From: Trichosporon coremiiforme | Lineage: Eukaryota; Basidiomycota; Tremellomycetes; Trichosporonales; Trichosporonaceae | Assembly (NCBI GenBank): GCA_039545355.1 | Contig: BCJJ01000022.1 | Coordinates: forward strand, 124,001-188,000 | Length of the DNA: 64,000 nucleotides | Direction: 5' to 3' | Shown: positions 54,921-64,000 of the stretch, piece after piece | How the letters are laid out: each line of letters starts with the position of its first letter | Position numbering within the stretch: the first letter of the stretch is position 1 | The notes under the pieces: generated by a model | The model's input: only the letters and a program-made list of their open reading frames with translations | What the model was told of the DNA's origin: nothing | Database searches by the model: none | Translations under genes and position numbers: made by a program

Positions 54921-55674
54921 GATAGATAGATGCAACGTTGGGTTCTCGCAGGCAAACAAACATGCATGCAGCAGAGGCCCAGGCAGTATGGCTGCCACTC
55001 GGAATGGGCGCATGCTGCGGAAGCGCGCAGCTAACGTAGGCCGGGGCTTGATGGAGGTTCGGTCGCGACCTGGATTCGTCACCATTGGGCTTGGGTGTTG
55101 CCACTTACTGCCCAAACAACAATTCGACAGCCACCACACCATAGAGGACACCCCCGACTCCACTCCCCACTGCAACCACACCTGAGAGCTTCGATCGGGC
55201 ATCGCCATCACTCTAGGATGTGACCTGAGCATCAATGACACTCCGCCCACATCCTGGAGTGGTGACCATGCCTGAGCGAGACTCATTGGCAAGGTCACAC
55301 CCCCCAGACCGAGGGTTGATCTCTAGTCTGGTTGGTCGACAAGAGTTGAATCTCGACGACATACCCGATCAACCTCAGAGACTGAGACATGGGCAGCATT
55401 GGCACGTCTGGTCCAGACAAGCTGGAGACCAGAGCAACCAGGCCCAGACCAGCTGGGGACCGGCGCAAGTTGTACACTCAGACCAGACTCGCTGGACTTA
55501 TTAGATCAACTTGTTCCAGATTCGTTCGTGTATCGGGGCCGAGCGCGCTGGTGCCTACCCAGTCTGGAGGTAGTCATTGCCAAAGCTGGGGGGTGTATCC
55601 GACCGGCACCGGCGCGCAGATCTTGCGCACGTCGCGACGATGTACCTGTATGTTAGCTTCGGGAAGTTACTTAC
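54921..55674. other. Intergenic between ELP3 and the kinase (convergent)
   Basis: No gene supported. At about 55408-55497 the word agaccagctgg recurs in three variants (agacaagctgg, agaccagctgg, agaccagactcgctgg), a minor imperfect repeat. Confidence 0.5.
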
Positions 55675-57417
55675 TTAGAAGGTGCTAGCCTCCTCCTGCT
55701 GCTGCCAAGCGTTCACAACCTCGATCAACTCATCAACAGAGCCACCGGCAAAATCAGCGTAGGCGAGTCGGTGGCGAACTTCGTCGGCGATCAGGCAGGT
55801 GGCAGGGCGGAAGGTGGGGTCGGGCGTGCAGCAGCGAACGATGAGGTCTTCGATGAGGAACGCGACGGGGTCGGCGGGCGAGGCGACGCCAGTGAACCAC
55901 TCGTCAGTGCATCCCAGCGTCATCTTCTCCTCCCAGTTGCCCTGAGCCATGTCCCACCATCCCATCCCAACGTAGAGCTCGTGAAGCGTCGCGCCGAGTG
56001 AGTAAACGTCAGCAAGCATTCCCCAACCCTCTCCGCCGAAGTCGAAGATCTCCGGAGCCATGAACTGAGGAGTGCCGATTTGTTCCGTGAGAGCATCGCC
56101 GTCGATAGGAACATTCCTGCACAGGCCGAGGTCAGCAATCACGGGGAACGGTCGGCCGTCGCGAATCGTCACGAGAATGTTCTCCGTCTTGATGTCGGCG
56201 TGGACGATGTCGAGGCGGTGGAATTGCTCGAGTGTGAAGGCGAGGTCGGAGAAGATGCGAAGCTTGGTGTCGTTGTCAAGGCCGTACGTCCGCATGTAGT
56301 TGAGGAGGTCGCCGTCGGCGTAGAAGTCGTAGACCGAGAAAAGACCGAGCTCGTTCCAGCTGTACTCGTTGACGAGGGCGACGCGATCTGCGAACTTCAT
56401 GTCAGCGTTCTTGAGCTTGTCCGAAGTCTTGATCTCAGTCTTAAAGGAAGCGATACAGCCGGGCCCGTTGCGGTGCATAATCTTCAAGGCGCGGTCCTCC
56501 CAGGAGCCGTTGACGAGGGCCACGACGTGGTAAACGGCGCCGAAACCACCCTGACCGAGCTTCTTGACGACGCGAGTCTCGTAGGGCACCGGGTATCCCC
56601 AGAGCTCCTGCGCAGAGCGGCCGATCTCGTCGTCAGAGAGCTGGAAAGAGGCGGGGCCGTATTCGCGGAACTTGAGGGGAAGCTCGTCGTCGGGCACGAT
56701 AACGGTGCTGACGTCAAGCTCGTCGAGGCTGGCGTTAGTAGTACCAGCACAAGTGACCTGGCAGACCTCGGCATCGACGGAGTCCGAGACCTCCGACGCC
56801 AAGCTGCGAGAGACACTGGCAGCGGCGAGCTCGACGTCCAGCGCCTGCGACTCGCCGAAAGAGAGAGAGAGGGGCCCACGGGCGGCATTAATGGAGGCGA
56901 ACGAAACAGAAACAGAAACCGAAGCCGAAACCGAACCAACAGAAGAAAGAGACGAGCCGGAAGCAGAAGACGAGCTAGACGAAACCGAAGAAACCGAAGC
57001 AGCGGAGACGAGAGAGTACTCCTCGAAAGGAGGGAGAGGGTAGAGGTAGACGGAGGAGTTGGTCTCCACGTTGTTGAACTTGCCGGTGATCACGGCGTCG
57101 GTCTTGGAGGCGGCAAAGGCTGCAGACGCGTCAGTCGCTTCCCAGGACGTATAGCGACAGAGAGGTGGTGAAGGCTACTCGCGGCGACGCTTGGGGTGAA
57201 GTTGACGCGCAGACGACCAAACAGTGTTTGCCACCCGTCCACTTGCCGCCCGTTTTCGTCCATCCAGCGTCCTCAGACATCTCCAACGAGCTCCCCAGTT
57301 CCGGAGAACCTCCCCAGAAGCCACCGAAGGCGTGGACTCACAGTTAACCTTGCCAGCCAGCTGGTCCTCGACCTGGGCCTTGATCGACTGGAAAACGGTA
57401 ACAAACGAGGTAGACAT
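55675..57417 (-). CDS. Protein kinase with Ser/Val-rich N-terminal segment and atypical catalytic motifs
   Basis: About 506 residues in two exons. Exon 1 encodes MSTSFVTVFQSIKAQVEDQL AGK; a 196-nt intron leads to SFAASKTDAVITGKFNNVET. Residues about 60-110 are almost pure Ser/Val/Ala. The kinase domain has a glycine loop KLGQGGFGAVYHV, the ATP-binding lysine in EDRALKIMHRNG, an HRD-equivalent reading HADIKTENIL and a DFG-equivalent reading IADLGLC, then TPQFMAPEIF, DVYSLGATLHELYVGMGWWD and the end of the domain CCTPDPTFRPATCLIADEV. Asp and Lys of the catalytic loop are present, so activity is plausible despite the changed Arg and Phe. I do not recognise a named subfamily; a Ser/Thr kinase of a lineage-specific expansion is likely. 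Confidence 0.82.
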
Positions 57418-58261
57418 CTTGGAAAAACTCGAGAACTTGAGAGTTTTGAAGGGGGAAAGTTGGAGATTCTTGATCGGAGGATCTGAGATGAGCGGTTTAG
57501 AGGTTCTTACAGCTGAAAAGCCTTGGAAACGGTAAAAGTTGTTGGGAGCGGTGGGAAGAGCAGAGTTGGAGGGAGTTTTCTCATCAGCGAGAATCGCTCT
57601 GTTGATATATCTTTCAGACCTGCTCGCTGGGGCCAGTATGTGAGGGGAGCGACGGATGCACAACGCAGAGCTGAGCATGCAGCGGAAGCATCCTCGAAAG
57701 CGCTGCCAGCAGCAGCGCAGAGGGGTTTGTTGTGATCGAGCGTAGGTCGCGAGCGCGCCAGGTAGGGTCAGTATTGACGCTAAGGACAGCCGGCTGAGGT
57801 TAGCCGTCCACCCTGTGGGTGATGAGAACTGAACCCATCACACACACACGCAACCCAGAATGCAAACACCGCATGCATGCTTGTATTCGTGCAGTGTCGC
57901 GCTCATTCATGAATGCAATGCCAATTGAGTGAAGTGCCGAAGACGTAGTGTCGAAGAGGTTGTGTCGAAGGCGTTGTGTCGAAGAGGGGTTGGAAAGTGC
58001 TTGACAAGTGTGTGGTTTGCCGCTGACGGATAGGGGCCTCGCCTGAGGCGAGGGGGTTCGTCCATCCTCATAAGTCTCTTGCCTGGCCATCGACATCGCT
58101 CTAGAGCTCTCCCGCAGAAGCTGGGTGGTGCATCACGGCTGCGATTGAGCTGCGAGACGCCAACACTGTCGCACCTCGATTGAATGGGTCCTTCCTGTTC
58201 CGGTGTGGTAGTTGTCGGACGCTATCGGTCTTGATGTCCTGGCTCGCCTGACCACCGCCCT
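57418..58261. other. Intergenic upstream of the kinase gene
   Basis: No gene supported. A (ca)n run lies near 57838-57848. The short phrase gtgtcgaag recurs three to four times at 57950-57985 (gtgtcgaagaggttgtgtcgaaggcgttgtgtcgaag in fragments), a small local repeat next to the larger array. Confidence 0.5.
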
Positions 58262-59170
58262 CAGAGCACGCTATGGGCTCTGCTATCTGCGATGAATGCT
58301 TGGCGGTGCACACTAACTATGAGAAGGGCCGACGCTGACGCATGTTGAGTAATCACAAGTGATCCCGTTCTCACCGGATTCGTCGAGCCAGCCGGGCTTC
58401 TTCGGTCCTGCTGTCGATTCCGTCGAAGACAGTAGTGGTTCTGAGACCTGTATTGAATACTCGGCGGTGTACACTAGCTGTGAGAAAGAGGTAACGGTGT
58501 CATTGGGTGGGCCCTCGCCGACACTTCAAGCACAGCGGCCCTCTTCGGTCCCATGTCGATTGTTCCGCCTCCGTTGTCGAGCACGCCGCCAGATCTGAGA
58601 CGTGTATTGAATGCTCGGCAGTGCGCTAGCCTTCCGTCGGAGAGCAGAGAAGGGTGGCGACTGGGTGGGTCTCGCCCGCTCTCCCTGGACCTCTTCGCTT
58701 TCGTTGTCATTTGTAACGCCTTCACAATCGCAGCGCGCTGTGGGATCGCCCTCTTGAATGCTCGGCGGTGCGCGCTAGCCTTCCGTCGGAGAACAGACGC
58801 TGACGCATCGCGAAAGCTCTCTCCGGATTCGTTGCGCTCGTCGGTCCTCTTCAGTGACCCCACCAACGCCTGTAACGCCTTCGCTATCGCAGCGCGCCAT
58901 GGATCTAGGTCCTGTCATCAACATATACCTGCTTTCCGACGGAGAGCAGACGCCGGCGCATTTGAGTGGGAGGGTGGGTTTTAGCAGGTTGCGGGCGAGC
59001 TCCTCGGATCTCTTCTGTCCTGCGCTCGACCTGCGTCCGTTTTGCCACCGCCCTGGCTGCGCGCTACGGGCTATGAAATCTGTTGTGAATATTGGACGGT
59101 ACACTCTGGCTTTCCGGCGGAGAGCGAACGCTGTCTCAAACACTGTCGCTGTTGCTTCCGCGCGCTAGAG
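58262..59170. repeat. Degenerate tandem repeat array, unit about 155 bp, about six copies
   Basis: Each unit carries, in order, a phrase like ctcttcggtcctg...cg, a phrase like caccgccctcagagcacgctatggg or tcgcagcgcgctgtggg, and a block like tattgaatgctcggcggtgc followed by tagccttccgtcggagagcaga and cgctgacgca. The cggcggtg core occurs near 58301, 58461, 58615, 58761 and 59093, with a diverged copy near 58920, so spacing is 146-172 bp. Units are heavily substituted, and open frames inside are incidental. Confidence 0.7.
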
Positions 59171-59360
59171 ATCAGTGATCCAGTGATCCAGTGATCCTCA
59201 GTCCGCCACTGCCGTGATCCGTGATCTCCAGGGATCCCCTCGATGCTACTGATGTCATTAGTATTGTTGTCACTCGCTGGCTTGCAGTGATCCGTGGATC
59301 CGGCGTGTGGATGTGATGATGTTGATGTCATGCTGAATGTGTGGTGTGTGAATGGCTTGG

Positions 59361-59839
59361 TCACTCCTCGTCAGAGCTCTCCTCCTCAGAGCTATCGGCC
59401 TCAGAGTCCGTCTCCGCCTGGCGCCTGCGATTGGGGTTCTCGGGCAGTTCATCGCTGTCCTCAGTCATCTGCTGTGATTGCTGCTGCGTGTCAAACGTGG
59501 ATGGCCTGTGATACCGTTAGTCGAATAACACTGGCGTTGGACTCACCATTCCCCGGTCTTTCGCCAGGTCTTGACCTCCTGGAGGGAGATGACATGTGTC
59601 ACCTCACCGGCCACACGCGAGTCTGACTGCTCGAACAGCTGCACAAACGCAAACATCCCCCGTGACGCTAGCGTCAACTTGCGGATCTTTGCAGGCAGCT
59701 CTACGAGACGCTCAACACCATCCGCGCCGGTAGAATTGAAGTTGTTTGAACCCGTTGGAGCACCCAAGCGAACGATGATAACATCCTTGGGAGCCTCACT
59801 CGGGGTGTAGGGAGCGTCCTGGGCCTGCAGGCGGGGCAT
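59361..59839 (-). CDS. EIF1AD: EIF1AD homologue (eIF1A-like OB-fold protein)
   Basis: Exons 59547-59839 and 59361-59505 give 145 residues. The N-terminus is MPRLQAQDAPYTPSEAPKDV, then IVRLGAPTGSNNFNSTGADG, ERLVELPAKIRKLTLASRGM and FAFVQLFEQSDSRVAGEVTH followed by VISLQEVKTWRKTGEWP. This is the S1/OB-fold of eIF1A and specifically resembles EIF1AD, which has the same LV.MP.K.RK...RG and GFWP endings. The C-terminal 45 residues are Gln-then-Asp/Glu/Ser rich and end SSEEESSDEE, again like EIF1AD, not translation factor eIF1A. In animals EIF1AD acts in 18S rRNA maturation and is nuclear. The start is the first ATG in a good context and lies 188 bp from the divergent polymerase gene. Confidence 0.8.
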
Positions 59840-60027
59840 TGTCTTTGTGTTTGTCGTGGATGGAGCGGAAACAAGATGAATTAAGCTAGCCTCCACTTTT
59901 GCGCAACGCACCGTTTATTTGGTTCCGAACGGCCATTGTTGACAAAAGTCCGGTCACCTGGTGTGGCCCTCAACTTCAACATCCGCCACGACCAGCGACG
60001 CCTGCCGCAAGCAGCTCCCAGGCAGAC
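59840..60027. promoter_or_regulatory. Short bidirectional promoter, EIF1AD / DNA polymerase X
   Basis: Only 188 bp separate the two divergent start codons, so both promoters and leaders overlap or share elements. Confidence 0.6.
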
Positions 60028-62968
60028 ATGGGTCAGCATGATCCCTTCAAGACTTGGGGTGATGACCTCTGGTCCAAGCTGGACGACCTGGAGGACTCTG
60101 ACTGGTGGCAAGACTCTCCCGATGAGCAACAAGAGTTCGAAAACCGTTTCCGCAGCGATAAGCGCGCTGTTACTGGGCTCACTGGTCAATCTGGTGGCGC
60201 AGGAACTAACCCTCCCAATCAGTCTCTGAGTGCAAGCCAAGGCCACGACGCTCTTCTACTACACAACCACAGCAGTCCTTCGCGCTCTGTGCCGACCTCT
60301 GCATCAGCTCGACCGCCAGCCAACGCGCCTGCGACGCCCCGCGACAGCCGATCCTCCAAAGGACCTCTCTGTGACACGCCTATTGTGGACACACCTCCTA
60401 TGCCCAAGTCTCTTCCTAGACCGCAACAACATGTTGTTACCTCTGGATCCACGCCCACCGTCTCCACCCGCCCCCCAACTGCCTTTGATACCCCTGACAA
60501 TGTCCCAACTCCCACGCAGACTCCGTCTGACATGTCCGTCGGGAGGGGAAGGCGGGACGATCCGGCCAGTCCTGCGCCCCTAGGTGACGGCTCTACGCTC
60601 AAGAAGGTGGCGTACACCAAGATCACCAACCAGTTCAACGCGTTCGACCTGAAGATCCGCGCTGCGGCGAACAGGGTTGGTCAAGGGCCAGCAAGCAGAG
60701 GTCGGGGAAAGGGACGTGGGCGTGCCATTGGGCTTAGGAGTGCTCGATCAACACCCCGCCCAGAGGTTTTCAAAGGCTTGCGCTTTTGTATGCCTCCCGA
60801 GGGCCCTCAGTGTGGGACCAAGCATGAATCCAGGTGGACCAAGGTGGGTCTCACAATCGCATCTCGCCCGACTGATTTCAGATAATTGAATATGGTGGAT
60901 CAGTGGTGATTGAACCCGATACCGCGGTAACGCATGTTATCTGGGACCAAGGGAGCTCAGCATCTGGTCTCGCCAAGAAGCTCGGGCTGCAGACACTGTC
61001 AGAACTCCCAGAAGGTACTGTCTGCGTCAAGTGGAGTTGGGTCGTGCAGTGCCAGTTGACCGTGAGTCGTTCTGTTGAGCAAAGTTGACGGGAAGGGCCA
61101 AGTTCTGGACGTGACGCCATATTTGACGTTCCCACCCACAACATTCTCAAAGCAGCCAGCTGGGCAAGGACTTCGGAGCCGGATGTCAGACATCACTCAG
61201 CAAATCACAGGTTCCACTAAGCGTGGCAAACGGTGCGTGAAGTGCGTGGGAAGGCTAACCTGTCCAGGAAGTACGACTCGTCAGACACAGAGACCGAGTC
61301 CTCAGAGCCGTTAACAAAACACATTCAGCGCAGCCACAATGCTTATCAAACATGGGCATACGCGACGAAGTCGGCTCCTAGGAAGGCCGCACCATACGCC
61401 TCGACCTCAGCTGCGCCAATCGTAACTGCAGCTCCCAACCCCATCACCAAAGCAATCCGCAGCAATCAAGGGCCCTTAGCCACGAATCATCAGGTCGCAG
61501 CAGGACCTGGGTGGCTTCAGCCAGCCAGCGGTGAAGAGGACGCGTTGGACCGCTTGATCACTGGCATCAAGGCCGGAGACCAGGAAGTCGAAGCAGAGGT
61601 GCGTTGAATCGCCACCTAAGCTGATTTGCTCCAGACAGACGCCGATAGCGAGGGGGACGACGACGCCAACGATCTGACACGCTACCAAGGCAACCCCAAC
61701 CCTCGTGCGGACAAGTTCAAATGCGGGCAGCCGAGTGCTGGGAGAAAAGAGGGTCCGAACGAAGCGCTAGCGAAAGAGTTTGACAGACTTTATGCCATCT
61801 ACAACGCCACCCCCGGCAAAAACGAATTCTCAATCCTTCAGTACTCCCGAGGTAAGCACCTAGGACGGCTTCAACTGACAGACAGTTGCGGGGGTCATCC
61901 GCCGTAAGTGGAGTGTGCAGCAATAGTCTCACACTATCAGGTCATCCGGAGCAAATCAAGAGTGGTAGTCAGATTCGCCACCTGCGGTTCGTTGGCGAGT
62001 CCATGGCCAAGCGCGTACGTCACAGGGGTCACAATCGGGCTAATGTGACAGATCGATGAAATCCTGACTGGAGCCAAGGGCCGGCTGTACTTTGAGGACA
62101 CCGATCAGGCTCGTACGATTGCCAAATTCCAGGACGTTTATGGTATCGGGAGCAGATGTGCTCACGATCTGTACAGCCGCGGCGCGCGCTCCATCGAAGA
62201 CTTGGATACCAAGGACTTTGGCCTGACAGCTGGCCAGATGGTGCGTAGTTGGAGACTAACGGCAGAGCTGACGCCTACAGATTGGCGTCGCGCTGTATGA
62301 TGATCTCTGCGCTCGTATCCCAAGGGAGGAGTGCCGACAGTTGTTTGAGATCGTTCGTGACCAAACGCTGTCCTTCGACGATAAGGTCTTTGTCGAGATC
62401 ATGGGGTCGTATCGACGAGGCGAGGCGAACTCCGGGGACATTGACATTCTCATAACGCGTGACCCCTCGGATGGCAGGACGCACAAGGGGCTTATAGGCA
62501 AGGTTGTCGAGGCGCTCTCCTCGAAGGGGTTCATCACACATGCAGTAAGTTTCACCCCCTTCGCACTATCAGCCGCTGACCCCAGCTTGGCGCGCCAAAC
62601 GACTGGCTCGACCTAGAGTGCAAGTGGATGGGCGTGTGCCGGCTGCCGGGCGGCGTGCACCGGCGCATCGACATCCTCTCCATCCCTTGGGAGCAGAAAG
62701 GTGCTGCGCTGCTGTACTTCACCGGCAATGCTATCGTGTGTCGCTCCCTGTGTTGACAGCTAACTCCGTGCAGTTTAATCGCAGTATGCGCCTTTATGCG
62801 CGCAAGCGAGGGTACTCGCTCAATCAGCGCGGGCTGTACCGCAACGTGATCCGGAACAGGCAGTCGGAGAAGGTTACCGAGGGAGAAATCGTCGCGTCCC
62901 GTACGGAGGAGGAGATTTTCGACATGCTCGAGATCAGATGGCGTCCTCCCCACCTTCGTCGCCCGTAA
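60028..62968 (+). CDS. Family X DNA polymerase with BRCT domain (Pol lambda/Pol IV-like)
   Basis: These polymerases fill gaps in base-excision repair and non-homologous end joining. The start ATG at 60028 gives MGQHDPFKTWGDDLWSKLDD. The first 230 residues are Pro/Ser/Thr-rich. A BRCT domain follows (VFKGLRFCMPPEGPQC; GGSVVIEPDTAVTHVIWDQG; VCVKWSWVVQCQ). The catalytic core has the helix-hairpin-helix and 8-kDa region (LAKEFDRLYAIYNATPGKNE), then FQDVYGIGSRCAHDLYSRGA, the active-site blocks FVEIMGSYRRGEANSGDIDI (two catalytic Asp) and RIDILSIPWEQKGAALLYFT with the third Asp, followed by MRLYARKRGYSLNQRGLYRN and TEEEIFDMLEIRWRPPHLRR. Architecture (Pro-rich, BRCT, polX) matches Pol lambda and yeast Pol4. 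About seven introns; total length about 640 residues. Some internal exon joins (61080-61300) are uncertain. Confidence 0.87.
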
Positions 62969-64000
62969 GCTTGCCTGCGCTGGTCCCCAACCTCCATGTG
63001 AAGTTACACTTTCACCTGTATCGATAGTTTCCACCTGTATCTGTGATAAGTTTCATGTGTATATGCTTCAAACGGTGGCTGCGCGTCCGCGAGGACCGGC
63101 GCGCTCGGCTCGTTATGGCTCGGTGAGCTCCGATACTGACAGCTGCAGAGCCGCGCGAGCGAGAGTGCGAGTGGCCCCAGAACCAGGCGGGCAGGCGTGT
63201 TTCACCCTCGAATCTGAGTACCGACGGCAGACCGGTTGACATGGTTGACGAACGCGAGTGTCGGAAGAAGGTTTCACCCTGGAGCCTCTTGCTGCCACAG
63301 TGCACTCAGAACGCACGCAACGGGGACGAGCAAGGTTGTAGTCGTGTGTGTTCTCGCCATGAACAAGTTGGCTTCGAAATGTGTGCTGCGTAAGACACGC
63401 CAGTAGACCGCTGCCCGCTTGCCAAGTGGTGTCGCGGGAGATGCAAGGAGCAGACGCCGACTGCGCAACAGTACCAGCTTAATCATAATGTTACCGCATG
63501 TGCATGAGCAGTCACCGCTCATGTCGATGCTTTGATGGAACAAGTTTGGCGTTGAGGCATTTTGTTGATCGCCAATGCGCCGCGCAGTCGTCTCGGTGGC
63601 ATGAACGGTTGCTCTTTTGCGTCTGCGATCTGTACCACACGACTCGCTACGCATCGATGCAGCAGAATGCCAGGAACCAGAGGATTGTTGTGTTCAAGCA
63701 GCTGCGCTCCCGAACGTCTGGAACGTCCGGAACGCCCCAAGTCGGCGGACCCCACCATATTCTCAGCATCGTCAGGACTCAGTTACATCCGAGGCGCGTG
63801 CATGCTGCATGCTGCATTGGTGCTGACGCAAGCACTCTGCGCCTCTGCATTCCATTTTTGCCCAGGGCATCCAGAACAAGCAGAAAGGAGGCCAAAGGAG
63901 GTCTGGCTTATGGTACAGGTACAGATGTGGTCTGGAGTCTCGCTCGCGACGCGGAGGGCGTGAAACTCGCAACAGCAGTCCCAGTGTTCGAGGATTTACG
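62969..64000. other. Downstream of polymerase X, gene-poor to window end
   Basis: No supported gene in about 1 kb. Frames of 60-133 codons overlap on both strands (for example 63562-63963) without motifs, introns or conserved composition. A neighbouring gene may begin beyond 64000. Confidence 0.5.

Noticed and set aside
56080..57171. 363-codon plus-strand frame
   Set aside because: Antisense of the protein kinase domain.
58359..59168. Several 60-140 codon frames in the repeat array
   Set aside because: They follow the repeat unit and shift frame between units, so they are incidental.
58262..59170. CRISPR-like array
   Set aside because: Periodic repeats are about 155 bp, degenerate and without short identical repeats and unique spacers, and the organism is a eukaryote.

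Overview
The window looks like nuclear chromosomal DNA of a basidiomycete yeast, most likely a tremellomycete and plausibly Trichosporonales. The evidence is dense intron-rich genes on both strands, GC-rich coding sequence, and short introns (about 34-60 nt) with GTRAGT-type donors and a CTGAC or CTAAC branch site within a few bases of the acceptor. All recognisable proteins are fungal or eukaryotic. There is no operon, no prokaryotic feature, and I recognise no transposon. The order-level placement is inference.

Layout. 1-13 kb: the 3' part of a BOR1-type boron/anion transporter, mitochondrial ATPase inhibitor (INH1), ESCRT-II VPS36, a bifunctional lysine-ketoglutarate reductase/saccharopine dehydrogenase, mitochondrial ferredoxin YAH1 and RNA polymerase II subunit RPB3. 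13-20 kb: an F-box-like protein divergent from a kinesin-6. 20-28 kb: an accessory stretch with three tandem paralogues of a secreted CON-13-like family (two with an HExxH site, one with it destroyed) and a broken F-box-like pseudogene. 28-41 kb: an intron-containing tRNA-Pro, a two-span membrane protein, ALKBH6, a long apparently empty gap, an alginate-lyase-fold protein, PAM16 and a second near-identical tRNA-Pro. 41-46 kb: two copies of a small secreted 'LWGWP' family (one frameshifted) and an aromatic amino acid decarboxylase. 46-57 kb: a TBC Rab-GAP, a type I DnaJ, TAF9, ELP3 and an unusual protein kinase. 57-64 kb: a degenerate tandem repeat of about 155 bp, an EIF1AD homologue and a BRCT-containing family X DNA polymerase.

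Most genes are unrelated housekeeping loci. Shared themes are mitochondrial function (INH1, LKR/SDH, YAH1, PAM16), transcription and translation (RPB3, TAF9, ELP3, EIF1AD, two tRNA-Pro) and DNA or RNA damage handling (ALKBH6, family X polymerase). Several pairs are divergent with short shared promoters (EIF1AD/polymerase X about 190 bp; TAF9/ELP3 about 440 bp). The points most worth a second look are the start codon of the DnaJ gene split A|TG by an intron, PAM16 with an intron directly after ATG, two 14-nt microexons, the fused mitochondrial LKR/SDH, the CON-13-like cluster with a dead paralogue, the duplicated tRNA-Pro segment and the degenerate repeat array. Exon boundaries given here were read by eye from splice signals and reading frame.
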